The notes beneath the pieces are model-generated. The model had not been told where the DNA came from and searched no databases. It saw only the letters and a program-made list of their open reading frames with translations. Below, one piece after another: positions 14,449 through 22,887 of a stretch of 28,809 bases of DNA. The position numbers and the translations under genes are program-made. This DNA comes from Pseudomonadota bacterium (GTDB lineage: Bacteria; Pseudomonadota; Gammaproteobacteria; Steroidobacterales; Steroidobacteraceae): NCBI GenBank assembly GCA_023391335.1, contig JAEWBG010000091.1:1-28809 (forward strand), given 5' to 3'. Position 1 is the first letter of the stretch. Every line of letters begins with the position of its first letter.

Positions 14449-16584
14449 ATGATCGTCTATCACCTACGCCGAGGTTCGGAGGTCGCGGAACTCCTCGCCA
14501 GTGGATTGGTGAGGGCGACGGGCCGGCAGTTCATGTTCGATCGATGGCAGGATGCTGCTCTGTTACTCAGCGGTTTGTACCGCGAGTCGACTGACGATCC
14601 GGATCCCTACGTCGCACTCGTCATCGACGTGGATGAGGACATGGTCGTGCATTCGGCCATTCCTGAACGCAGGCTGCCCACGAGCTTGCGCGCGGACGAT
14701 ATCCGTCAACTCCAAGAGCACTCGTACTACGCGGATGTCGACATCAGCGCGCACCGTATTCTGGACGTGAAGAATGGATTCGGCGATTCCGTCATCGGTC
14801 GGTATCGCAGTGACCGTCCCCGTCGCCCGCCAATATGGCGTTTCCTGCGCTATGCCAGGCCGTACTGGCCTTTCGTTGCGGGCGCGACGGCGTGCGGCCT
14901 CGTCAAATTTCTAGCCCCGTTGTTCTTTCCGTGGATGTTCAAGGTACTGCTCGATGACGTGGTGTTGAATGCGCGCATCGACCCCGCCGTTCGCGAGCAG
15001 ACAATCCGCCATTTAGTGCTCGCCGTGCTCGGCGTGAACATCCTGTGGATGATCGCGACGTACTACCGCAGCATTCTGGCTGCAATCGCAGGGCATCGGC
15101 TGATTCGGGATTTGCGTGTGGCGCTATTCGGTCACGTCCAACGCCTGTCGCACGATTTCTTTGCGCGCCACCAGACCGGGGCGATTTCATCGCGCGTAGT
15201 GAACGACATCAGCCTCGCCCAGAACTTTGTCGGTTCAGCGCTCACCAACGTGTGGATGGATGCGATTCTGTTGGTTGCCCTGATCGTCATCCTTGTCTCG
15301 ATTCATCCAATGATGGCGCTGGTCTCGCTGGTGCTCATGCCGATCTACATCGCTGCATTGCGCGCGATGGGGCCGCGCATTCGTCGCAGCAGCCAAGAAG
15401 TGCAACAACGTTTGGAGGTGCTCTCGGGCGAATTGCACGAGCGTGTTGCCGGCGTTTCGATTCTCAAGGGATTTACGCGCGAACCGGCCGAGACCACGCG
15501 ATTTGAGGGTCAGGCCAACAAGCTGCTGCGGCGAGTGATGCACTCGGTGCGGTTCACGGCAGCGAATGAAGTGGCCGTCGGATTCGTGGTCCACACCGCA
15601 CCGATTATCGTGGTTTGGTATGGCGTACATGAAATCCTTGCGGGCCGCCTGACCGTCGGCGCGCTCACGCAGTTCCTGTTGTATCTGGGGATGTTCTATT
15701 CGCCGCTGCAGCGGCTTTCCGATTTGAGTGTGGTGCTCAGCAACGCGCTCGCCGCGATCGATCGGATTTTCGAGTATTTCGATACTCAGCCGCGCGTCGC
15801 GGAAAGCTCGACGCCGAAGCGTCTCGTGCACTGCGAAGGGCGAATCGACTTCGCGAAAGTCAGCTTCGGGTACGATGCAAACGTCAGGATTCTGAGCGAC
15901 ATCACGCTCACGATTCTGCCCGGCCAGACCGTCGCCTTCGTGGGGCCGAGCGGCGCGGGTAAGTCGACGTTGGCGAGTTTGATTCCGCGTTTCTACGATC
16001 CAACTGCCGGCGCGATCAAACTCGACGGGATTGACCTGCGCGAGTTGTCGCTGGAATCGCTGAGATCGCACGTGGGCATCGTCAACCAGGAGACGATCCT
16101 GTTCTCCGGCACGGTGCTTGAGAACATGTTGCTGGCGGCACCGAATGCGAACCAAGATCAGATCATTGCCGCGCTTGAGGCAGCCCACGCACTCGAGTTC
16201 GTACAGAACCTGCCTGATGGTCTCGGCACCGAAGTAGGCGAGCGAGGCGCGGTGTTGTCGGGCGGGCAGAAGCAGCGCCTTGCTATCGCACGCGCTTTCT
16301 TGAAAGATCCAAAGATCCTCATTTTGGACGAAGCAACTTCGGCGCTCGATTCGCGTTCCGAGCGTCGTATCCAAGTCGCGACGGCGAAGTTGCTGAAGAA
16401 TAGAACCTCGATCGTGATTGCACATCGCCTATCTACGATCTTGAGGGCCGACCAGATCGTCGTGCTCGAATCCGGGCGAATTGCAGATGTCGGCAAACAC
16501 CAGGAACTCTTGGCGCGCGGCGGACTTTACGCACAGCTCTATCACGAGCAATTCGGCGCACCGAATTTGTCTCGCAGCGCGTGA
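14449..16584 (+). CDS. ABC exporter (fused permease/ATPase) with an unusual N-terminal domain
   Basis: A 711-aa half-transporter. Residues 1-115 form a soluble domain that is not a C39 peptidase. It opens 'MIVYHLRRGSEVAELLASGLVRA', has 'FMFDRWQDAALLL' and 'PYVALVIDVDEDMV', and ends near 'ISAHRILDV', a layout like ADP-ribosyltransferase-fold 'YH.T' domains. From about residue 128 ('WRFLRYARPYWPF') comes a six-helix type-1 exporter membrane domain, then an ATPase: Walker A GPSGAGKS (499-506), Q-loop 'VNQETILFSGT', signature LSGGQ (603-607), Walker B Asp627/Glu628, His659. It should export lipid, drug or peptide as a homodimer. ATG 14449 has AAAGGAG 13 bases upstream; an in-frame ATG at 14365 would add 28 residues not resembling the domain. 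Substrate unknown. Confidence 0.93.
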   Translation: MIVYHLRRGSEVAELLASGLVRATGRQFMFDRWQDAALLLSGLYRESTDDPDPYVALVIDVDEDMVVHSAIPERRLPTSLRADDIRQLQEHSYYADVDISAHRILDVKNGFGDSVIGRYRSDRPRRPPIWRFLRYARPYWPFVAGATACGLVKFLAPLFFPWMFKVLLDDVVLNARIDPAVREQTIRHLVLAVLGVNILWMIATYYRSILAAIAGHRLIRDLRVALFGHVQRLSHDFFARHQTGAISSRVVNDISLAQNFVGSALTNVWMDAILLVALIVILVSIHPMMALVSLVLMPIYIAALRAMGPRIRRSSQEVQQRLEVLSGELHERVAGVSILKGFTREPAETTRFEGQANKLLRRVMHSVRFTAANEVAVGFVVHTAPIIVVWYGVHEILAGRLTVGALTQFLLYLGMFYSPLQRLSDLSVVLSNALAAIDRIFEYFDTQPRVAESSTPKRLVHCEGRIDFAKVSFGYDANVRILSDITLTILPGQTVAFVGPSGAGKSTLASLIPRFYDPTAGAIKLDGIDLRELSLESLRSHVGIVNQETILFSGTVLENMLLAAPNANQDQIIAALEAAHALEFVQNLPDGLGTEVGERGAVLSGGQKQRLAIARAFLKDPKILILDEATSALDSRSERRIQVATAKLLKNRTSIVIAHRLSTILRADQIVVLESGRIADVGKHQELLARGGLYAQLYHEQFGAPNLSRSA

Positions 16585-16885
16585 AGGCGAGCATAGATAG
16601 AAGAAACGTTAGCCACAGAGAACGCAAAAAAGAGTGATGGGTGAAGGCGAGCGATGCTCCAGTGAGAGCTTCGCGTGAAGCGGACATGAAGGTGGTATGC
16701 GGAGCTTTTAATTCATTCGCTTACCTTTCCTTTTTGCGTTCTCTGCGGCCAATCCTTGTTCGTCATTTCTGGTGTTCTGACTGCGAAGCAAATTCCGCTA
16801 GGTAACGCAAAGCCTCCCCGATTATGCTGCGCGCCCTCAAAACGCAAAACGGGCACGGCGCTTCAGCAGCGGCCGCAACGCGCGC
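16585..16885. other. Gene-free 301-bp gap with inverted and direct repeats
   Basis: No coding region is supported here. GTGAAGGCGAGC occurs twice (16581-16592, partly in the ABC gene end, and 16642-16653). The inverted repeat at 16616-16745 takes up the middle. No clear promoter or ribosome-binding site for the downstream MATE gene is visible. Confidence 0.5.
16616..16745. repeat. 130-bp segment bounded by perfect 15-bp inverted repeats
   Basis: CAGAGAACGCAAAAA (16616-16630) and its exact complement TTTTTGCGTTCTCTG (16731-16745) bound about 100 bp without a gene. An inner hairpin GCTTC-GCGT-GAAGC lies near 16668-16681. The layout suits a small non-autonomous element or a large stem-loop. No target-site duplication is obvious. 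Confidence 0.6.
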
Positions 16886-18228
16886 ATGAAAGATCTGACG
16901 CAGGGTTCGATCGCTCGCCATCTCGTCGAAATGTCGCTCGTCATGCTGATCGGCATGATGGGGCAGACCTTGTACTACTTGGTCGATTTGTACTTCGTCG
17001 CGAAACTGGGTCCGGCTGCGGTTGCCGGCGTGGGTGCGGCGGGGAACATCGCGTTCATCGTCTTGGGTCTCACCCAGATTCTTGGCGTGGGCACCGTTGC
17101 ATTGATTGCTCATGCGGCCGGTCGGCGCGATCAGTCCGATGCCAATCTCGTCTTCAACCAAGCCATCGCGTTGTCCATCGTCGCGGCGTTCGGCGTGCTG
17201 TTCGCCGGTTACTGCTTTGCGGACGCGTACATGGGAACGTTGGGCGCTGATGCGACACCGCGCACTCTGGCGCAACCTATTTGTACTTCTTCCTGCCGGG
17301 ACTCGCATTGCAGTTCGGCCTGGTTGCGATGGGATCGGCATTGCGTGGCACAGGGTTGGTGAAGCCAGGAACCACGGTACAAATCGTGACGGTGCTGATC
17401 AACGCAATCTTGGCGCCGATCTTGATCGCGGGTTGGGGAACTCATCATGCGCTCGGAGTCGCCGGCGCGGGGCTTGCGAGCACCATCGCGATCACGTGCG
17501 GCGTCGGGATGCTGTGTTGGTACTTTGCGCGACTGGAAAAATATGTTGGATTTCACCCGCAAGAGTGGAAGCCGCGCTGGGCGATCTGGCGAAGGATCTT
17601 GAACATCGGTTTGCCAGCCGGAGGCGAATTCTTGCTGCTGTTCTTTTTGATGACGCTGACGTACGGGTTGATCCGTCCCTTCGGTGCCGAGGCGCAAGCA
17701 GGATACGGCATCGGTTCGCGTGTCATGCAATCCATCTTCTTGCCGGCCATGGCCGTCGCATTTTCCGTGGCGCCCGTTGCTGGGCAGAACTTCGGAGCTA
17801 AGAAGCCCGAGCGAGTGCGTGAAACGGTGCGGATTGCATTGACGTTCGGTGCGATCGTGATGGCTATCCTTACGTTCTTTTGCCAGATCTCTCCAGGCGC
17901 GTTCATTCGCTTTTTCAGCGCCGACGGTGAGGTCATTCGCATCGGCGGCTACTACTTGCGAGTGATCTCATGGATCTTCGTCGGCACCGGAATTGTGTTT
18001 ACGTGCTCGGGTGCATTCCAAGCCCTAGGCAACACGTGGCCGTCTCTCCTGAGCAGCGTCTGCAGGTTGGTGTTCTATGCCGCGGTGGCGATTTGGTTGG
18101 CGATGCAGCAGGGGTTTCATCTCGAGCAAATCTGGTTCGTATCAGTGGCTGCGGTATGTATTCAAGCTGGGATGAGCTTCGGCCTCCTGCGTCGTGAAAT
18201 GAATAGACGGCTAGGTGTGCTTGCGTGA
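16886..18228 (+). pseudogene. MATE-family efflux transporter, split by a one-base frameshift
   Basis: Two overlapping frames together encode a full multidrug/Na+(H+) antiporter of about 447 aa. The first frame (16886 to about 17260) gives 'MKDLTQGSIARHLVEMSLVMLIGMMGQTLYYLVDLYF' and membrane helices to 'FADAYMGTLGADA'. The second (from about 17254 to 18228) resumes with 'TYLYFFLPGLALQFGLVAMGSALRGTG' and runs to the normal C-terminus. The change of frame corresponds to one missing base within about 17246-17262. Either the gene is a recent pseudogene or the base call is wrong; the rest of both halves is undamaged, which fits a very recent event or an error. The 3' end overlaps the methyltransferase start (GTGA). 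Confidence 0.85.
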
Positions 18229-19091
18229 CCAACGCGCCAGGATCGCGATCTCCGCTGCTGCTCACGCTGCCGGTGCATGAGCAGTTATGTGCTGCTCGCG
18301 CCAATGCGCCGCAGACGATTCGATGCTCGCTCGATCTCGGTCGGTCCGAAGTCAGTGTCGATGTGGAAGCTGAACAGTGGAAATACGCGGATCAAGCGTT
18401 TCCATTTTTGGATGTCGTTAAAGATCGAACGATCTACTTCTGGACGGGTGAGGCGTTCGCGCCAGTGCAGCGGTTCAGTCACTCGCTCATCAAGTTAGTG
18501 CCGACGCAGTGGGGCGCGCCGACGTTCGAAATCGACGGCATCAAAATGCTGCCCACTGCGCAGCTTTCGCCATTCGCTGACGCACAACAGAAAGTCGCGC
18601 TCATCCAACCGCGCGGCAAGGTCATCCTCGACACCTGCGGTGGACTTGGTTACTTCGCAATGTGGTGTCTGCGCAGCGGCGCCAGCGAAATCGTTTCCTT
18701 CGAGAAGAATTCCGATGTGCTATGGCTGCGATCGCTCAATCCATGGTCGCCGGAAGGGAGCGGCGAGACCGATGCGCGCCTGCAACTCACAGTTGCGGAC
18801 GTGAGCGAACGAATCGCCTCTCTACCGACCGCGCGTTTCGATGCGGCTCTGCATGACCCGCCTCGATTCGGCATTGCGGGCGAGCTGTACTCGCAGGCGT
18901 TCTATGACGAGTTGGCGCGCGTGCTGAAACCGCGGGGGAAACTCTTTCATTACACCGGTACGCCGAACAAGCTCACGACGGGCCGCGATGTGCCACGCGA
19001 GGTCGCGGGTCGATTGCAGCGTGCTGGATTCGATACGCGACTGCATGGCGACGGCGTGCTTGCCACCAAGAATCGTCGCGAAGTTCGTTAA
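18225..19091 (+). CDS. Class I SAM-dependent methyltransferase (COG2521-like)
   Basis: A 288-aa protein. An N-terminal region (about 1-115) with no assigned function precedes a Rossmann methyltransferase domain. Motif I is 'VILDTCGGLGYFAMWCL', the acidic 'IVSFEKN' follows, and the catalytic-region motif is 'ALHDPPRFGIAGELYS' before 'LARVLKPRGKLFHYTG'. This HDPPR pattern is that of the COG2521 predicted methyltransferases; the substrate is unknown. The GTG start overlaps the MATE stop (GTGA), so the pair looks translationally coupled, which the frameshift in the MATE gene could disturb. The gene is convergent with the M49-like peptidase gene, 12 bp away. Confidence 0.85.
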   Translation: MTNAPGSRSPLLLTLPVHEQLCAARANAPQTIRCSLDLGRSEVSVDVEAEQWKYADQAFPFLDVVKDRTIYFWTGEAFAPVQRFSHSLIKLVPTQWGAPTFEIDGIKMLPTAQLSPFADAQQKVALIQPRGKVILDTCGGLGYFAMWCLRSGASEIVSFEKNSDVLWLRSLNPWSPEGSGETDARLQLTVADVSERIASLPTARFDAALHDPPRFGIAGELYSQAFYDELARVLKPRGKLFHYTGTPNKLTTGRDVPREVAGRLQRAGFDTRLHGDGVLATKNRREVR

Positions 19092-19103
19092 TCCCAAACC
19101 TGC

Positions 19104-20786
19104 CTACTGCTCGAACGCCGACACCGGATCGATGTCGACCGGAATGTCCGCCGTCGCTTCCAGTGCTTTGGCAAGCTGAGCCGGCATCGCTCCATACTTC
19201 TCGAACCAGTTGTGCACGCGAGCCGCATCCCCTGTGGCTTCTTGTTCCAAGAGCTCCTTCGCGAGAGCGGCGATGGCGTTGGGCATCTTGGCGAAGTCGA
19301 TCGCATAGCGTTGCGCTTTGTCGTCCCATGCAATGGCGCCGCGCTCAGAGAAGAAATTGAACACCATCATCTCGGCGCGGCCGTGTGCCTCTGCGACACC
19401 GAACCTCACGGTGCGAAAGATGCCAGCGACGAACGAAGCGTAGTAGCCATCGAGATTCTCAGCGGGGAGCGCTTTGTGGTCGATGAGCCATTTCAATCCG
19501 AACAGCCCGACGATGTCGGCCTTCGCTTCCTCAAGGCCCGAGAATTCGCTGCCGATGGCTTCGCGAATGTCGCGGCGACCGCTTGCCGTGCGCGAGTAAG
19601 CAGGCCCAAGCCCATGCGAGATCTCGTGCATCAGCGTCGTGGTCAGGTATCCATCCGCCGATGCGAGCGCAGCTTGGTTCTCAGGCAGCAGCTTCTTCGC
19701 GATCGGCAAGATCACGAATTGCACGCGTGCGTCCATGAAGTTCTTGAAGAAGATTTTCTTGGAGCCGTACTGCTCGTGAATGCGCGGGTCGTTCGGCAAG
19801 TTGTCCGCTACGGCTTGGTATCCATGACGCAAATCGCCGGCGCGATACGGCGAGTTCATGACTTCCATCGGCGAATGTTTGCCTTCCTTCGACGGGCGAT
19901 CCTCGGGTGCCAGCGGCAACGCTGCCTGGATGTCAGCTTCGTACTTTTGGAATGTTTGTAGTTTGCGGCTCTCGGCTTCATTGCGAATCAACACTGCCGC
20001 GCCATACGAGGTTTTTACGCCGAGCAAGTCGTCCAAGTAAGTTTCATAGGGAGCGAAGATCAAGTCGAACTTGGGATCGACGAGCGATATCCAAGCGACG
20101 TCGCTCGGAAAGTAGTCGTCGGTGAGCAATGCGTCTGCGCGCAGCTTGAGAAATTTCGCAAACGCCGGGTCATCGGCGAATCGTGCGGCTTCGCGCAGTG
20201 CCTTGGCTGCCGGGGTCAGCCATTTTTCGTACGCCACGTGATAAGGAATGGTTTCCAATCTAGAGCCATCGCGTCGTACGACCGTGTAAGGACTATAAAT
20301 CGCAGCGCGTTGCTCAGGGTGCGCTTGCACGTACTTCTCGACTTCCGCTTTGGTGAGGTCATGCGGATAGAGTTCTGCGCCGGGCGGCCGCGGTTGAGTG
20401 CCGACGAAAGGTTCGTGCTCGCGGATCAGGTCGTATCGGCTGCCGTTGATGGTAAGCAGGCGGCGCAAATCCGCATCGCGTGTGCGGGTACTGTCCTTAA
20501 GTGCGTTGAACAGGTTCCAGCCTTCGATATCGCTCTGGTGCCAATAAATCACGTCCAGCAACTGGCAGGCTTCCACGAGCTGATCGACTAATTGCCGCTC
20601 GCGAGCGCTCAACGTCGTGCGATCGAAAGGCATGTCGACGGGGCGGAATTTAGCAAGTCGAGCCTCTATGTCAGGGGCGACCGAGGCCGGTTCAGGTGCC
20701 GCAGCAAGTGCGCTGCTCGACGTGAGCAGCAACAGGGTGAACTGAGGGAGCCATGATCCTGGCAATGAAAATGAAAACTTAGGCAT
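19104..20786 (-). CDS. Secreted M49-like (dipeptidyl-peptidase III family) zinc peptidase
   Basis: A 560-aa protein with a probable signal peptide ('LPGSWLPQFTLLLLTSSSALAAA', cleavage near residue 28-29). The zinc site is His387-Glu388-x-x-His391 in 'MHEISHGLGP', with the third ligand in 'GLEEAKADIVGLFGL' (Glu419/420). This HExxHG...EEAKAD version is that of the bacterial and plant-NUDT3-type members; classical DPP III has HExxGH instead. The long helical N-terminal half ('VDQLVEACQLLDVIYWHQSD') is typical. It probably cleaves short peptides in the periplasm; substrate preference is unknown. The frame is open far upstream to 21458, but that overlaps the DUF4126 gene in another frame, so ATG 20786 with its signal peptide is preferred. 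The Shine-Dalgarno is weak. Confidence 0.88.
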   Translation of the reverse strand: MPKFSFSLPGSWLPQFTLLLLTSSSALAAAPEPASVAPDIEARLAKFRPVDMPFDRTTLSARERQLVDQLVEACQLLDVIYWHQSDIEGWNLFNALKDSTRTRDADLRRLLTINGSRYDLIREHEPFVGTQPRPPGAELYPHDLTKAEVEKYVQAHPEQRAAIYSPYTVVRRDGSRLETIPYHVAYEKWLTPAAKALREAARFADDPAFAKFLKLRADALLTDDYFPSDVAWISLVDPKFDLIFAPYETYLDDLLGVKTSYGAAVLIRNEAESRKLQTFQKYEADIQAALPLAPEDRPSKEGKHSPMEVMNSPYRAGDLRHGYQAVADNLPNDPRIHEQYGSKKIFFKNFMDARVQFVILPIAKKLLPENQAALASADGYLTTTLMHEISHGLGPAYSRTASGRRDIREAIGSEFSGLEEAKADIVGLFGLKWLIDHKALPAENLDGYYASFVAGIFRTVRFGVAEAHGRAEMMVFNFFSERGAIAWDDKAQRYAIDFAKMPNAIAALAKELLEQEATGDAARVHNWFEKYGAMPAQLAKALEATADIPVDIDPVSAFEQ

Positions 20787-20881
20787 GAAGCTGCGATCCG
20801 AAGTGAGCCCACCCGAAAGATGAGTGAGTCTAAGCGCGCTGGCAAGAGGGACTACACGCCAGCTTCGCAGCCGCGTGCTGG

Positions 20882-21451
20882 TTATGCGATCGATCGCTTG
20901 CGCCGCACGAAACGCAGCAGCTTGCGCCCGGACCACACGACGAGCGCGAGCACCAACAAAATTGCAGCGACGGGCGCCAGAATCGCAAAGAGGGAAAGGC
21001 CCGTTGCGCCGGCTGTTTCGGCGGTACTGATCAGCGGATTGCCAAGCCCGCCGGTCGTCAGCCCCGTCTTCGCTCGAACCAGCGCTGATGCTGCTTTGGT
21101 GGCAGTGGCGATTCCGCCTCCTGCGATGATTGCGACGGGCCATTGCAACGCTGGGCTGACGTTCGTCATGACAGCGGCACTTGCGAGCACACCCGCGATG
21201 GCGGAGGCCGGAGCCGCCAGTACATCGAGCAGATGATCGATGCCAGGCAAGTAGTAGGCGAGGACTTCGAACAGAGCAGCGGTTCCAAGCGCAAACAGCA
21301 CCGGCGTGGAATCCAGCCACATGAAATGATCGGATAGATCGATCCATCCGGCGTGAGCCGCAAGTCCGGCGATCAGAAGCGGAAGAAACACCCGCAAGCC
21401 TGCCGCTGCAGCCAGCCCAATCCCGAGTGCAATGCTGACGATCCATTCCAC
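20882..21451 (-). CDS. DUF4126-family membrane protein
   Basis: A 189-aa protein with about five hydrophobic segments. 'IVSIALGIGLAAAAGLRVFLPLLIAGLAAHAG', 'YYLPGIDHLLDVLAAPASAIAGVL' and 'AIIAGGGIATATKAASALVRAKTGLTTGGLGNP' match the DUF4126 family, whose function is unknown. The C-terminus is strongly basic ('RKLLRFVRRKRSIA'), consistent with a cytoplasmic end. The GTG at 21451 is chosen because it opens just before the family start. A TTG at 21535 would add 28 polar residues; no good Shine-Dalgarno supports either. It lies 95 bp upstream of the M49-like gene on the same strand. Confidence 0.85.
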   Translation of the reverse strand: MEWIVSIALGIGLAAAAGLRVFLPLLIAGLAAHAGWIDLSDHFMWLDSTPVLFALGTAALFEVLAYYLPGIDHLLDVLAAPASAIAGVLASAAVMTNVSPALQWPVAIIAGGGIATATKAASALVRAKTGLTTGGLGNPLISTAETAGATGLSLFAILAPVAAILLVLALVVWSGRKLLRFVRRKRSIA

Positions 21452-21579
21452 GGGGCATGAACGCAGAATGGCAACGGAAGTTTCGATACCTGAGGCCTGC
21501 TCAAACCGGGTCCATGCATATTTTTCATGGCCCAATCGCCGCTGTCTGAGAGTGGGAACTGCGCACCGGCTGGCTGCTT

Positions 21580-22521
21580 GTGTTCGAAAGCCAGTCGCGA
21601 GCTTCCCACTTGGAATCCGAATCGTTCGAATGCGCCATCATCGGTGCGGGCCCGGCAGGTCTGACCGCCGCGATCTACTTGGCGCGGTATCTGCGCAAGA
21701 TCATCGTGCTCGACAGGGGACAAAGCAGAGCGCGCTGGATTCCTCGCTCTCACAACTGTCCCGGGTTTCCCGAAGGCGTCTCGGGTCTTGAGTTGTTGAC
21801 CCGATTGCGTGAGCAGGCCCAACGCTACGGCGTCTCTGTCACGCAGAATGAAGTCACATCCCTCGCACCTGTGAATACCGACATGTTCGAGCTGGGTGCC
21901 AGCGAACTCGTCGCAAGCGCTCGGTATGTGTTGCTTGCGACCGGCATGCTCGATGAGCAGCCCGATGTCGGCGGACTCAGAACTGCCATCGAGCAAGGCC
22001 ATGTGCGCCTGTGCCCGGTTTGCGATGGCTATGAGGTGAGAGGCAAAGACGTCGCGGTGTTTGGTCCTGCGGACAAAGTCGTTGAGAAGGCGCTATTCCT
22101 GCGGCCGTACACAGATCGGCTCACGGTTCTATTGCAGGGAGCGCAGCCGCTCAATCAACAACAACGCGCGCGATTGGAGCGCCAATCGATCACCATCATC
22201 GACAGCGGCGTCTGCGAGTGGTTGATCGAAGGAGACGAGATCTCCGCGATACTGACTGACGGATCGCGCTACTCCATCGATGTGCTGTACCCCGCGCTGG
22301 GCGGGCGAGTGCGAGCTAGCTTGGCTACCAAGTTGGGCGCCGAATGCACCGCAAGTGGTTATTTGAAAGTCGATCAACATCAGCGCACCACGGTCCCGCG
22401 GCTCTACGCCGCTGGCGATGTCGTGGATGAGTTGAGCCAGATTTGCGTCGGAACGGCACATGCCGCGATCGCGGCGACGGATATCTACAATGCGTTGCGG
22501 CGTGAGCAGGAAGGAGAGTGA
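21580..22521 (+). CDS. Thioredoxin-reductase-like FAD/NAD(P)-dependent oxidoreductase
   Basis: A 313-aa flavoprotein. The FAD motif 'CAIIGAGPAGLTAAIYLARYL' is at about 18-38, and the C-terminal FAD motif is 'RLYAAGDVVDELSQICVGTAHAAIAA'. A redox-active pair Cys145-x-x-Cys148 sits in 'CPVCDGYEV', compared with CATC in classical thioredoxin reductase. The NADPH motif is degenerate: 'VAVFGPADKVVEKA' replaces the usual GGGDSA-type stretch, so cofactor use may differ. The partner is unknown; no thioredoxin is nearby. The GTG at 21580 lacks a Shine-Dalgarno and an in-frame TTG at 21610 is an alternative. It is divergent from the DUF4126 gene, and its stop codon lies inside a heptamer repeat. Confidence 0.88.
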   Translation: MFESQSRASHLESESFECAIIGAGPAGLTAAIYLARYLRKIIVLDRGQSRARWIPRSHNCPGFPEGVSGLELLTRLREQAQRYGVSVTQNEVTSLAPVNTDMFELGASELVASARYVLLATGMLDEQPDVGGLRTAIEQGHVRLCPVCDGYEVRGKDVAVFGPADKVVEKALFLRPYTDRLTVLLQGAQPLNQQQRARLERQSITIIDSGVCEWLIEGDEISAILTDGSRYSIDVLYPALGGRVRASLATKLGAECTASGYLKVDQHQRTTVPRLYAAGDVVDELSQICVGTAHAAIAATDIYNALRREQEGE

Positions 22522-22546
22522 CTAGTGACTAGTGACTGGTGACTAG
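22518..22546. repeat. Heptamer tandem repeat (GTGACTA)4
   Basis: Four units, GTGACTA, GTGACTA, GTGACTG and GTGACTA, run from the last codons of the flavoprotein gene outward; its TGA stop is inside the first unit. The unit is the reverse complement of that in the array at 196-220. Confidence 0.85.
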
Positions 22547-22638
22547 GAAGAGCGGGAACGGCCGCTCTCGGCGTCCCGCCTTCGCGGCATCGGCACTTCT
22601 GTGTGCGGTAGGAAGCGCGAAACGGGAAAGATAAGGGC

Positions 22639-22700
22639 GAGCAGGAGACGAATCGTCCTGCTCTCCCTCACCCGTTTACGGGGGAGGGCCGGGGAGGGGG
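22639..22700. repeat. REP-like double hairpin
   Basis: GAGCAGGA (22639-22646) pairs with TCCTGCTC (22656-22663). Immediately after, CCCTCACCCG (22665-22674) pairs with CGGGGGAGGG (22679-22688) around TTTA, with one mismatch. A G-rich tail follows. Pairs of adjacent GC-rich palindromes of this CCCTCACCC/GGGGAGGG type are common dispersed repeats in proteobacterial chromosomes. Confidence 0.6.
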
Positions 22701-22794
22701 CGGAGATGCGCGCGCAATCGGAACAGAGATGAGCGCTTCCTTGATTGCACCCGCCCCAAAAGAATGTGGACATCTATCAGAAGACCTCTAGCAT

Positions 22795-22808
22795 CTATCC
22801 GCTATCCG
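22795..22808. repeat. Heptamer repeat (CTATCCG)2
   Basis: Two perfect CTATCCG units, the same 7-mer as at 5279-5292 between metK and the SAH riboswitch. Confidence 0.7.
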
Positions 22809-22859
22809 TGCCGCACACGGATGTGCCAATGCCGCGGAAGGCAGGACGCCGTGAGCGGC

Positions 22860-22887
22860 CTAACCGCTAACCGCTAACCGCTATCGC
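22860..22887. repeat. Heptamer repeat (CTAACCG)3 abutting a start codon
   Basis: Three perfect CTAACCG units and one degenerate unit (CTATCGC) end four to five bases before the GTG of the HipA-like kinase. The array occupies the place where a Shine-Dalgarno would be, and none is present. Confidence 0.8.

Noticed and set aside
15235..16425. Long minus-strand open frame (396 aa) opposite the ABC exporter
   Set aside because: It is a GC-biased shadow of the exporter gene with no ribosome-binding site or domain.
20787..21458. Extension of the M49-like peptidase frame upstream to 21458
   Set aside because: It is Arg/Ser/Cys-rich, non-family sequence antiparallel in frame to nothing useful; it overlaps the DUF4126 gene on the same strand, and the signal peptide starts at 20786.
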